Positions 1-6,023 of a DNA stretch of 7,525 nucleotides are shown in pieces. The DNA comes from Microbacteriaceae bacterium (GTDB lineage Bacteria > Actinomycetota > Actinomycetes > Actinomycetales > Microbacteriaceae): contig CANGGA010000047.1 in the NCBI GenBank assembly GCA_947453285.1, positions 1-7,525 on the forward strand. The letters run 5' to 3'. The notes beneath the pieces are model-generated. The model saw nothing but the letters and a program-made list of their open reading frames with translations. It searched no databases and had not been told where the DNA came from. The position numbers were made by a program, and so were the translations under genes. Each line of letters opens with the position of its first letter. Position 1 is the first letter of the stretch.

Positions 1-1784
1 AGGTTTTCTGCCTTCGCAAGGTTTGCTACAACGTCTCGAGGCAAAACAATCTTGTTATCTGCACCGCGAGTGGCCGCAACCAAAATTGTCTGCTTTGCGT
101 TCTCGCGAACAAAAACGATGGCCTCGTCTGACGCATAGACAAAGCGCATTCCACCATCGTTCAACGCACTGTTGGTGCGGCGAATCTTCGCTAGCTCTGC
201 ATAGGTCTCGATCATCTTGGTGTCGTGTGGTCGCTCGTTGTTCCAAGGAATCGGAGTGCGCGACTCTTCACCATTGAAACCGTCGAGTCCAAATTCGTCT
301 CCGGCCCAGATCACCGGGATGCCAGGAAAAGTGAATTGCAAACCGGCGGCAACTTTTTGCGAGCCTTTGATCGCGTAAGTCTTGAAGCGAGGAATGTCGT
401 GAGTGTCGAGCGGGTTCATGTTGTGCAAGCGCACGTGCCAAGGGAACCCGGCAATGAACTGCGTGTAACTCTGAACTAGCTCGCGACCGGTTGCCTTCGC
501 ATTGCCGTCCCACATTGAGAAACCAGGCAAGCCCTGCGCACCCTTCGGGCGAGACTTCTTGTTCTCGTTATAGAACCAGCGCCACACCGGCTTGGTGAAA
601 TTCGAGTAAGTCATCGCACCCTGCCAGCCGTCGCCCTGCACTTCATAGGCGGCGTCGCCGGTGTATTCACCGAGCATGATGGTGTCTGGGTTGATGTCGA
701 CCATGGTCTTGCGAATTACTTGCGCAACTTCGAGATACATGTCTTCATCACGAATGCGCCCGGTCATGTTGGCGACGTCGATGCGCCAGCCATCCATTTT
801 GTATGGCGCGCGAAGCCACTTGCCAACGACTGACGATGGGCCTTCGATAAAGCGCTTGCGAAGCTCGCGTGATTTCCAGTTGAACTTAGGCAGGCTCTTC
901 ACGCCGAACCAAGAGTCGTATTGACGGTTCTTGTCGCTGAAGTAATAGAAGTCAGACTCTTTGGCGCCAGGCTTCTTGTGGGCGGCCTTGAACCATTCGT
1001 GGCCGATGCCAGAGTGGTTAGAGGTCAGGTCGCCGATGACGCGCATGCCCTTCTTGTGAGCCGCTTCAATCAATGCCGAGAAGGCCTTGTCGCCTCCGAG
1101 AAGCGGGTCTACCTCGGTGAATGAACTTGCGTCGTAACGGTGGTTCGACTGACCCGGAAAGATCGGGGTTAGATAAACCAAGTTCACGCCGAGTTTCTTG
1201 AGGTGGTCGAGGTGATCGATGACTCCCCATAGGTCGCCACCGAAGAACTGCTCGGATGTGCCCGGGCCAGAACCGATTACCTTGTCGCCCCATTCGCGAG
1301 CAATCGCCCACTTCGGAAGCTTGTGCATGTCTGCGTGCTTCGAGCGAGCAAATCGATCAGGAAAAATTTGATACATGATCGCGTTCTTGCCCCATTTTGG
1401 CGCAGACGAGAAAACGTTGAGTCTGAAGTCGTTGATGTCTGGCTGGTTTAGAGAGAACAAGCCTTGGGTGTTCATCCAGATTGTTTCGCCGGTCGACATG
1501 ACAATCATGAAGCGGTAGTTCATCTTTGGGTTGTGGACTGTGATCTGGGCTTCATACCAAGACCAGCCGCCATCGCGTTTGATGATTTTCATAGCAGGGC
1601 TCGGAAATGCCTCGCCGCTCTCGCTGTAGCGAACGCGTACTTCTTTCACGCTGCCAATGGCCTTGTGAATGCGAACGCGAATCTTGATTTGGTCAAGAAC
1701 TTTCGGGTTTTGGTTCGGCACGTAGAGTGCCGAACCATCGTGGTGCGGAAGTAGTGCGAGAGGCAGTTTGTCGAAAGTCGACAT
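1..1784 (-). CDS. GH13 alpha-glycosidase, neopullulanase/cyclomaltodextrinase-like (3' end off window)
   Basis: Translating the minus strand from ATG at 1784 gives an open frame of 594 residues running off the left edge. Residues 1 to about 125 look like the N-terminal beta-sandwich (CBM34-like) of neopullulanases and maltogenic amylases. The TIM barrel begins near 137 (MYQIFPDRF). GH13 motifs are in order: GDLTSNH (251-257), LPKFNW (298-303, the MPKLN position typical of the neopullulanase group), GWRID with nucleophile D336, LGEY with acid/base E373, and DTHD with H462 and stabiliser D463. All catalytic residues are intact. There is no signal peptide, so it is probably cytoplasmic, cleaving imported maltodextrins or cyclodextrins. 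The start overlaps the malG stop by one base (TAATG) with GAAGGG just upstream, so it is translationally coupled to malG. Family membership is secure. Exact specificity (neopullulanase, cyclomaltodextrinase or MalZ-like maltodextrin glucosidase) cannot be fixed from sequence alone. Confidence 0.93.
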   Translation of the reverse strand, partial: MSTFDKLPLALLPHHDGSALYVPNQNPKVLDQIKIRVRIHKAIGSVKEVRVRYSESGEAFPSPAMKIIKRDGGWSWYEAQITVHNPKMNYRFMIVMSTGETIWMNTQGLFSLNQPDINDFRLNVFSSAPKWGKNAIMYQIFPDRFARSKHADMHKLPKWAIAREWGDKVIGSGPGTSEQFFGGDLWGVIDHLDHLKKLGVNLVYLTPIFPGQSNHRYDASSFTEVDPLLGGDKAFSALIEAAHKKGMRVIGDLTSNHSGIGHEWFKAAHKKPGAKESDFYYFSDKNRQYDSWFGVKSLPKFNWKSRELRKRFIEGPSSVVGKWLRAPYKMDGWRIDVANMTGRIRDEDMYLEVAQVIRKTMVDINPDTIMLGEYTGDAAYEVQGDGWQGAMTYSNFTKPVWRWFYNENKKSRPKGAQGLPGFSMWDGNAKATGRELVQSYTQFIAGFPWHVRLHNMNPLDTHDIPRFKTYAIKGSQKVAAGLQFTFPGIPVIWAGDEFGLDGFNGEESRTPIPWNNERPHDTKMIETYAELAKIRRTNSALNDGGMRFVYASDEAIVFVRENAKQTILVAATRGADNKIVLPRDVVANLAKAEN

Positions 1785-2698
1785 TAACCCTTCACTGCTC
1801 CACCCAAGAGTCCCGAAACGATGTAGCGCTGCAAATACATGAAAAGTGCAACAACCGGAATTGCCGACAGAACGGCACCGGCGGTAAACATTGACCAGTC
1901 ACGAGAGAACGGGTCAGAGATGAACTGCTGAAGACCAACCGCAAGGGTTAGCGATTCAGGCTTGCTCAAAACCACCGAAGCTAGAACGTAGTCAGAGGTG
2001 ATGCCGATGTATGAAAGCAACATCTGAACTGCAAGGACCGGGGCAACCAGACGCAAAATGATTCCGTAGAAAATCTGGGTGTGAGTTGCTCCGTCGAGCT
2101 TTGCGGCCTCGTCGAGTTCCTTTGGAACGGTGTTAAAGAAGCCGTACATCAAATAGGTTCCACCACCGAGCGAGCCACCCATGTAGATCATGATTAGACC
2201 GAGCTGGCTGTCTAGACCGAAGGCAGGAAAGATCTTGCCGATTTCGATCAACATGCCATAGATGGCAACCAAACCGAGCAGCGACGGGAACATCTGAATC
2301 AAGATCAGGCTGAGCAGACCGCCTCGACGACCGCGAAAACGCAGGCGTGAGAACGCGTATGCGGCCAGAGCCGAGATGAAGACCGAGCCAATCGAGGTAA
2401 CCAAACCGATGTAAACGGTGTTGAAATACCAGGTCGCGAAAGGTCGAGCGGTGTCTTTGAACAAGCTCACGTAGTTTTCGAACGAGATAGCGGCAAACAA
2501 AGTGTTGTTACCTTCGATGCTGTTGTTCGGGTAGAGCGATGTTGAGACGATGTACAAAATCGGGAAGATCGCATACAAGACGATTCCGATTCCGACGATG
2601 TGACGCCATCCGGTTGAGAAGAACCAACGAAGAGGAGTCTGACGACGCTTGGCCACTTTTAGAGGCTTCTCTTTAACGATCTTTGTAGCAGTAGTCAT
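1784..2698 (-). CDS. malG: Maltose/maltodextrin ABC transporter permease MalG
   Basis: A 304-residue inner-channel subunit of a carbohydrate ABC importer (binding-protein-dependent permease family, MalG type). About six membrane segments are visible, near residues 33-53, 95-117, 129-152, 165-187, 213-235 and 268-290. The cytoplasmic EAA loop that docks on the ATPase is at about 194-220, with the core DEAAKLDGA (196-204). The length is close to E. coli MalG (296). The basic N-terminus (KIVKEKPLKVAKRR) lies on the cytoplasmic side. The start ATG overlaps the malF stop by one base (TAATG), with GAGG about ten bases upstream. The stop in turn overlaps the next gene, so malF, malG and the GH13 gene form one transcription and translation unit. 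The sugar assignment rests on similarity and on the amylolytic neighbours. Confidence 0.95.
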   Translation of the reverse strand: MTTATKIVKEKPLKVAKRRQTPLRWFFSTGWRHIVGIGIVLYAIFPILYIVSTSLYPNNSIEGNNTLFAAISFENYVSLFKDTARPFATWYFNTVYIGLVTSIGSVFISALAAYAFSRLRFRGRRGGLLSLILIQMFPSLLGLVAIYGMLIEIGKIFPAFGLDSQLGLIMIYMGGSLGGGTYLMYGFFNTVPKELDEAAKLDGATHTQIFYGIILRLVAPVLAVQMLLSYIGITSDYVLASVVLSKPESLTLAVGLQQFISDPFSRDWSMFTAGAVLSAIPVVALFMYLQRYIVSGLLGGAVKG

Positions 2699-4413
2699 TA
2701 GTTCACATCCTCTAGGGTACGAGTGCGTCGGAAGCTGACGAGTGAGAACGTCGCAACCACGATGAAGATCAAGATCGAGAAGGCGCTAGCCAAACCGTAG
2801 TCCTGGCCGTGTCCGCCAGAGAACGCGATCTTATAAACGAAGGTGATCAAGATATCTGTTCCACCGGCGTCATAACCGCTGGTTGCCGAATCCATCGGGC
2901 CACCCTTGGTGAGCAAGTAGATCAGCGTGAAGTTGTTGAAGTTGAACGCGAACGATGAAATCAACAGCGGTGCAATCGAAACCAAAAGCAACGGCAACTT
3001 AATCTGTCGCAAAATCTGCCACGGTGTCGCACCATCGATGGTTGCCGACTCGGTTAGCTCTGCAGGAATCGCCTGAAGCGCACCAGTGGTGATCAAGAAC
3101 ATGTATGGGAAACCAAGCCATAGGTTCACCAAGAGAATTGCAGAACGAGCCGGCAATTCTTCGGTCAACCAAGGAATATGGTTACCACCCAGAATCACAT
3201 TGTTAATGAAGCCCTGGTCGGTGTTCAGCAATCCTCGCCACACGTATGCAGACAAGAAGGCTGGGAACGCGTAAGGCAAGATCATTAGCGAACGATAGAC
3301 GCGCTTGAATTTCATGCGCTCGTCGTTGAACAACAAGGCGATCGCTAGACCAGCGATGAACGTGGTCAACACCGATGAACCAGCGAAAATGAATGTCCAA
3401 GAGATGATCTTCAGCAATGGAGCGCGAAGGTTTTTATCGGTGAAGATGGTTTGGAAGTTCTTGAAGCCAACCTCCACGCGCCAACCGATGTCGCTTACCT
3501 TCTCGCCGTCAGCCTTGCCTTCAGCCCTGAAGTAACCATCCTCTGCCGCTTTGAACACGACTCCGTCGGTAACGCGGGTGAAGGTGATGTTCTTCGCATC
3601 CCAGACCAATTCGGTCTGATATGTTATGGCAACCATGAGGTCATCGGTCTTTACAAACTGACCCTCGTGGTTTGCAGGGTCAACGTAAAGGCGGGTAGCT
3701 GCCAAGGTGTTTAGCTTTGCCTTGCTCAAACCCTTTTGCTCGGCTGCTGCATAGCCAGGAGCTGAGACCGCGTCTGCAAGGTTGTCACCGAGACTCACGG
3801 TTTCACAATCGGCAGTTGAAACCGAAGTTGAGTTGTTCTTGATGATGTCTGCGATGGCAGTTGAACATGCTGGAATTTCAACCAACTTTTCGTTTGCGCT
3901 GTCGCCAACAAAAACTTTTCCGTTAACCGGGTCGGTTAGCAAAAATTCGATTGAACCCTTTTCGGTCTTTACGAGGTGAACGTCATACTGTGGCGCTCCG
4001 TCGACAACGCCATAACCGGCGGCGCGAATTGCCGAAACAGCGAGCTTCTGATCGCCGTTGTGGAAAGAGCCGTAGTTAGTGAACGCGGTATAGGCGCTAA
4101 AGAACAAAACATAAATTTGGAATGCGATGAGCAAAACCACACCGGGTGCCAAATATTTTGCTGGTAGCCCACCACGACGAAGGTAGAGCCAGTTGATGAT
4201 CAGCATTGCAACTACAGCGATGCCGACGGCAAGCCAAAGGTGGCGCATGAACAAAATGAATGTGACGAAAATTGTGACCGCATCAAGAATTGCAAGCAGA
4301 GCGATCTTGATGATCGTTCCACGAAGGCTTGGTGTGCCGCCGTCGTAAAGTTGCTTGACGCTCTTGCGATTGATATTGCTGCGGTCAGGTCCGCCAGCGA
4401 ATGGGTTGGTCAT
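2698..4413 (-). CDS. malF: Maltose/maltodextrin ABC transporter permease MalF, with large extracellular domain
   Basis: A 571-residue permease partner of MalG. Three hydrophobic segments come first (about 33-55, 58-77, 87-110), then a hydrophilic stretch of roughly 200 residues (about 113-325). Five more membrane segments follow (about 333-361, 372-395, 424-445, 475-500, 541-562), giving eight in all. The EAA loop is at about 452-474 (ELTESATIDGATPWQ...). In E. coli MalF a similarly placed large loop (P2) contacts MalE, and this domain probably does the same here. It contains the protein's only two cysteines, C183 and C203, which could form a disulfide outside the cell. The start is supported by GGGAGGG seven bases upstream. 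The stop overlaps malG (TAATG). No ATPase gene lies nearby. Confidence 0.95.
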   Translation of the reverse strand: MTNPFAGGPDRSNINRKSVKQLYDGGTPSLRGTIIKIALLAILDAVTIFVTFILFMRHLWLAVGIAVVAMLIINWLYLRRGGLPAKYLAPGVVLLIAFQIYVLFFSAYTAFTNYGSFHNGDQKLAVSAIRAAGYGVVDGAPQYDVHLVKTEKGSIEFLLTDPVNGKVFVGDSANEKLVEIPACSTAIADIIKNNSTSVSTADCETVSLGDNLADAVSAPGYAAAEQKGLSKAKLNTLAATRLYVDPANHEGQFVKTDDLMVAITYQTELVWDAKNITFTRVTDGVVFKAAEDGYFRAEGKADGEKVSDIGWRVEVGFKNFQTIFTDKNLRAPLLKIISWTFIFAGSSVLTTFIAGLAIALLFNDERMKFKRVYRSLMILPYAFPAFLSAYVWRGLLNTDQGFINNVILGGNHIPWLTEELPARSAILLVNLWLGFPYMFLITTGALQAIPAELTESATIDGATPWQILRQIKLPLLLVSIAPLLISSFAFNFNNFTLIYLLTKGGPMDSATSGYDAGGTDILITFVYKIAFSGGHGQDYGLASAFSILIFIVVATFSLVSFRRTRTLEDVN

Positions 4414-4420
4414 GATGCAT

Positions 4421-4427
4421 CCCTCCC
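4421..4427 (-). promoter_or_regulatory. Strong ribosome binding site of malF
   Basis: Reading the minus strand, GGGAGGG lies seven bases before the malF ATG at 4413. It contains a full GGAGG core, stronger than the site before malE (AAAGG) or malG (GAGG). It fixes the malF start. The nearby ATG at 4420 is out of frame and too close to the site. Confidence 0.8.
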
Positions 4428-4458
4428 TGGATGTTGCAAACTAAAAAGAACTCTATTC

Positions 4459-4499
4459 GGTAATTCGAACCAGTATTCCCAGAAACGGAGTTCGTTACC
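4459..4499 (-). repeat. Imperfect inverted repeat in the malF leader
   Basis: The plus-strand arms are GGTAATTCGAAC (4459-4470) and GTTCGTTACC (4490-4499). They pair over ten bases with a TT bulge in one arm, around a 19-base loop. It could be a weak RNA hairpin in the malF leader or a protein-binding dyad. No known element is recognised, and chance is not excluded. Confidence 0.4.
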
Positions 4500-4500
4500 T

Positions 4501-4535
4501 AACCGAAACTGAAAGCGCTTGCCGACTTTTCGGTT
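4501..4535. repeat. Perfect 8-bp inverted repeat enclosing the LacI-type operator
   Basis: AACCGAAA (4501-4508) and TTTCGGTT (4528-4535) are exact reverse complements, 19 bases apart. The AAGCGCTT core (4513-4520) lies between them, almost concentric (centres 4518 and 4516.5). It may be an extended operator, a second overlapping operator, or a stem in the transcript reading from malE towards malF. There is no T-run immediately after it on either strand, so it is not a typical terminator. Confidence 0.55.
4510..4523. promoter_or_regulatory. LacI/CcpA-family operator-like site upstream of malF
   Basis: TGAAAGCGCTTGCC has the perfect palindromic core AAGCGCTT with a central CG, and fits the LacI-family/cre-type consensus (TGNAANCGNTNNC). 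It lies about 100 bases upstream of the malF start and downstream of the malE terminator. Maltose operons in Gram-positive bacteria are commonly controlled by LacI-family repressors (MalR), so a maltose-responsive repressor is the natural candidate. No regulator gene is in the window. I could not identify a convincing -10/-35 pair for malF. Confidence 0.6.
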
Positions 4536-4540
4536 CAAGT

Positions 4541-4575
4541 TAAAACAAATGGGGCTCCGGTTTCCCGGAGCCCCA
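4541..4575 (-). terminator. Intrinsic terminator/attenuator hairpin after malE
   Basis: GGGGCTCCGG (4551-4560) pairs perfectly with CCGGAGCCCC (4565-4574) around a four-base loop, and T4550-A4575 adds an eleventh pair. Read on the minus strand, it is followed by ATTTGTTTTAACTT, a T-rich though broken tail. It begins 21 bases after the malE stop. It probably stops most transcripts after malE, so that binding protein is made in excess of the permeases, with malFG-GH13 fed by read-through or its own promoter. Confidence 0.85.
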
Positions 4576-4595
4576 CTTTAGTTTTGCTTAGCTAA

Positions 4596-5819
4596 TTAGC
4601 CCTTGATCAACGCAGTGATTGCGGTGGTCATAGCGGTCCAGTCAGCTGATGGGTTGGTTGACTTGCCAGTAACGATCTTGGCCTCAGTCTTGCCCCACTT
4701 GTCCCAAACGCTGTCCATCGCAACGATGTTAGGCATTGGAACTGCGTTCTTACCAGCAGCTGCGAATGCACCTAGTACTGGGTCAGATGAAGCAACTGCA
4801 AGAGCTGCCTTGTTTGCAGGGGTGAAGTTGTCAAGGTTGAAGTAGTTGATTCCTGCTTCCTTGCCAGCTAGGTAGGTCAATAGCTGAGTTGCGTTTACAA
4901 CGTCGGTTGATGGGCTGTTGGTGATGAATCCACCCTTAGCACCCATGAACTGACGAGCAGTCTGGCCACCGAATGAAGGGATAGCTGAAACAGCGTAGTC
5001 CTTGTTGATGACTGACTTAGCGGTGCACTTTGAGTTACCGTTTTCGATTGACGAAACAGCCCATGGACCAGTGATCCAGTACTTCAAAGTACCGTTCTTG
5101 ATGCCACAGATTGCGTTGTCCCAACCGAAGTCAGCCTTACCAAAGAATGCCTGGCCCTTAGTTGCTAGGTACTTAGCGAAGGTTAGACCTTCCTTGCCAT
5201 CCATACCTAGGGTTGAGGTCCAACCCTTTGAGGTTGAGTCGAATACAGGAGCACCGAATGAGCTCTGTACTGGGTAGAAGTGGTAAGGGTCTCCACCAAC
5301 AGCACCGTAGGTACCGATTAGTAGTTCACCGTTCTTGATCTGTGCACCAGTGGTAGGAGCCTTAGGCGCCTTCTTTAGGTTGCGAACTAGCGCGATGTTC
5401 TCAGTGTAGAAAGGAACGCCGTACTGCTTGCCGTTGAACAAGAATGCCTGAAGGGCGTTGCTTGCAAGGGTCGAGCTGGTTGCTGCTGACAGGGTAACTG
5501 GGCGTAGAACACCAGCAGCTGCTAGGTTTCCGGTCCAGTCGTGTGCTGCAGCGATAAGTAGGTCTGGACCAGTTCCTGCAGGAACTGCGGTCTTTAGAGC
5601 ATCGCGAACGGTGCCAAAGTCCTTACCAGTAAGAGTTACGGTGACGCCGTTAGCCTTCGCCCAGTCTGCAACTGGACCTGAGAAGTCTGCCTTACGGGCA
5701 CTGTCGACCCAAACCAATAGGTTTGGGGTGTCTGCGATGGCTGGGGTGCTTACTGCAAGCATTGCTCCCGCTGCCAAGGTCGCTACTGCAGCTGCGATGC
5801 TGCTCTTGCGGATCTTCAT
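4596..5819 (-). CDS. malE: Maltose/maltodextrin-binding protein MalE (extracellular, non-lipoprotein signal)
   Basis: A 407-residue solute-binding protein (SBP_bac_1, MalE type). Residues 1-29 form a signal peptide: basic KIRK, an Ala-rich core, and an AIA|D signal peptidase I site after 29. There is no lipobox cysteine, which is unusual for a monoderm. Segments matching E. coli MalE include GPDLLIAAAHDW (84-95), GVPFYTEN (134-141), TGPW (250-253) and MPNI (362-365), so both lobes are present. The only cysteines, C238 and C265, may form a disulfide. The start is supported by AAAGG upstream and by the complete signal peptide. Codon choice appears more uniform than in its neighbours, as in a highly expressed gene. 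It is followed by a terminator-like hairpin and then malFG, and is divergent from a GH13 alpha-glucosidase. It delivers maltodextrins to MalFG. Exact ligand length preference is unknown. Confidence 0.95.
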   Translation of the reverse strand: MKIRKSSIAAAVATLAAGAMLAVSTPAIADTPNLLVWVDSARKADFSGPVADWAKANGVTVTLTGKDFGTVRDALKTAVPAGTGPDLLIAAAHDWTGNLAAAGVLRPVTLSAATSSTLASNALQAFLFNGKQYGVPFYTENIALVRNLKKAPKAPTTGAQIKNGELLIGTYGAVGGDPYHFYPVQSSFGAPVFDSTSKGWTSTLGMDGKEGLTFAKYLATKGQAFFGKADFGWDNAICGIKNGTLKYWITGPWAVSSIENGNSKCTAKSVINKDYAVSAIPSFGGQTARQFMGAKGGFITNSPSTDVVNATQLLTYLAGKEAGINYFNLDNFTPANKAALAVASSDPVLGAFAAAGKNAVPMPNIVAMDSVWDKWGKTEAKIVTGKSTNPSADWTAMTTAITALIKG

Positions 5820-5832
5820 TTGTTACCTTTCG

Positions 5833-5844
5833 AACTACGTAGTT
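5833..5844. promoter_or_regulatory. 12-bp perfect palindrome next to the malE ribosome binding site
   Basis: AACTACGTAGTT is a perfect palindrome with a central CG, as in LacI-family operators. It sits in the malE leader only a few bases upstream of the AAAGG ribosome binding site. A repressor here could block elongation or initiation. It could also be coincidence; no regulator is known from the window. Confidence 0.45.
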
Positions 5845-5847
5845 GAA

Positions 5848-5865
5848 GGACTTGCAATCAAGTCC
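5848..5865. promoter_or_regulatory. 18-bp inverted repeat in the malE leader/promoter
   Basis: GGACTTG (5848-5854) and CAAGTCC (5859-5865) are exact reverse complements around CAAT. The site lies three bases from the 12-bp palindrome. As DNA it could be an operator near the malE transcription start. As RNA it would be a 7-bp hairpin with a four-base loop ahead of the malE ribosome binding site. There is no T-run after it, so it is not a terminator. Confidence 0.5.
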
Positions 5866-5869
5866 CTAC

Positions 5870-5900
5870 TATCAAACACCCCAAGGTGAAGTCTTCGCAA
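5870..5900 (-). promoter_or_regulatory. Weak candidate malE promoter
   Basis: On the minus strand, TTGCGA (5900-5895) could be a -35 box, with TTGATA (5875-5870) as -10 after a long 19-base spacer. Transcription would then begin at or within the 18-bp inverted repeat. The spacing is not ideal and the match is modest. It is given only as the best pair I could see. Confidence 0.25.
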
Positions 5901-5938
5901 CTTGACAGCGAATATTTGGATAACGGAATTGTCACGAT

Positions 5939-5962
5939 GAAACCGCAGAAAATCGCGGTTTC
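5939..5962. promoter_or_regulatory. 8-bp inverted repeat, candidate operator for the divergent alpha-glucosidase gene
   Basis: GAAACCGC (5939-5946) and GCGGTTTC (5955-5962) are exact reverse complements separated by eight bases (AGAAAATC). An overlapping LacI-like dyad AAATCGCGGTTT (5950-5961, one mismatched pair) has a central CGCG. The site lies 62 bases upstream of the GH13 start and would touch the -35 region of the promoter candidate below. Arms and spacing suit a dimeric regulator. Which regulator is unknown. Confidence 0.5.
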
Positions 5963-5990
5963 GCACCGTGGAATGCCCCGAAAATAGGGT
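5961..5990 (+). promoter_or_regulatory. Weak candidate promoter for the plus-strand GH13 gene
   Basis: TAGGGT (5985-5990) fits the actinobacterial -10 pattern TANNNT. The sequence 17-19 bases upstream (TTCGCA/TCGCAC region) is a poor -35 box. Transcription from here would leave a leader of under 30 bases before the ATG at 6024. Confidence 0.25.
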
Positions 5991-6023
5991 TTCTTCAATT
6001 CCTTTTGGAATAGGTTAGATGCC

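Noticed and set aside
3451..3714. 87-codon plus-strand frame antisense to the MalF extracellular domain
   Set aside because: It is a shadow of malF with no start signal or recognisable content.
4551..4574. Terminator for a plus-strand transcript
   Set aside because: The hairpin is nearly symmetric and a few Ts follow on the plus strand too, but no plus-strand gene lies upstream. The better T-tract and the position just after malE favour the minus strand.
5458..5889. 143-codon open frame on the plus strand, antisense to malE
   Set aside because: It is a by-product of malE codon bias. It has no domain or ribosome binding site, and malE is clearly the real gene.
5902..5930. TTGACA at 5902-5907 as the -35 box of a plus-strand promoter
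   Set aside because: At 17 bases spacing the -10 position reads GGAATT, a poor match, and other spacings are no better. The perfect -35 alone is not enough.
5939..5962. Intrinsic terminator from the GAAACCGC/GCGGTTTC repeat
   Set aside because: No T-run follows the second arm on either strand and no gene ends nearby, so an operator is more likely.
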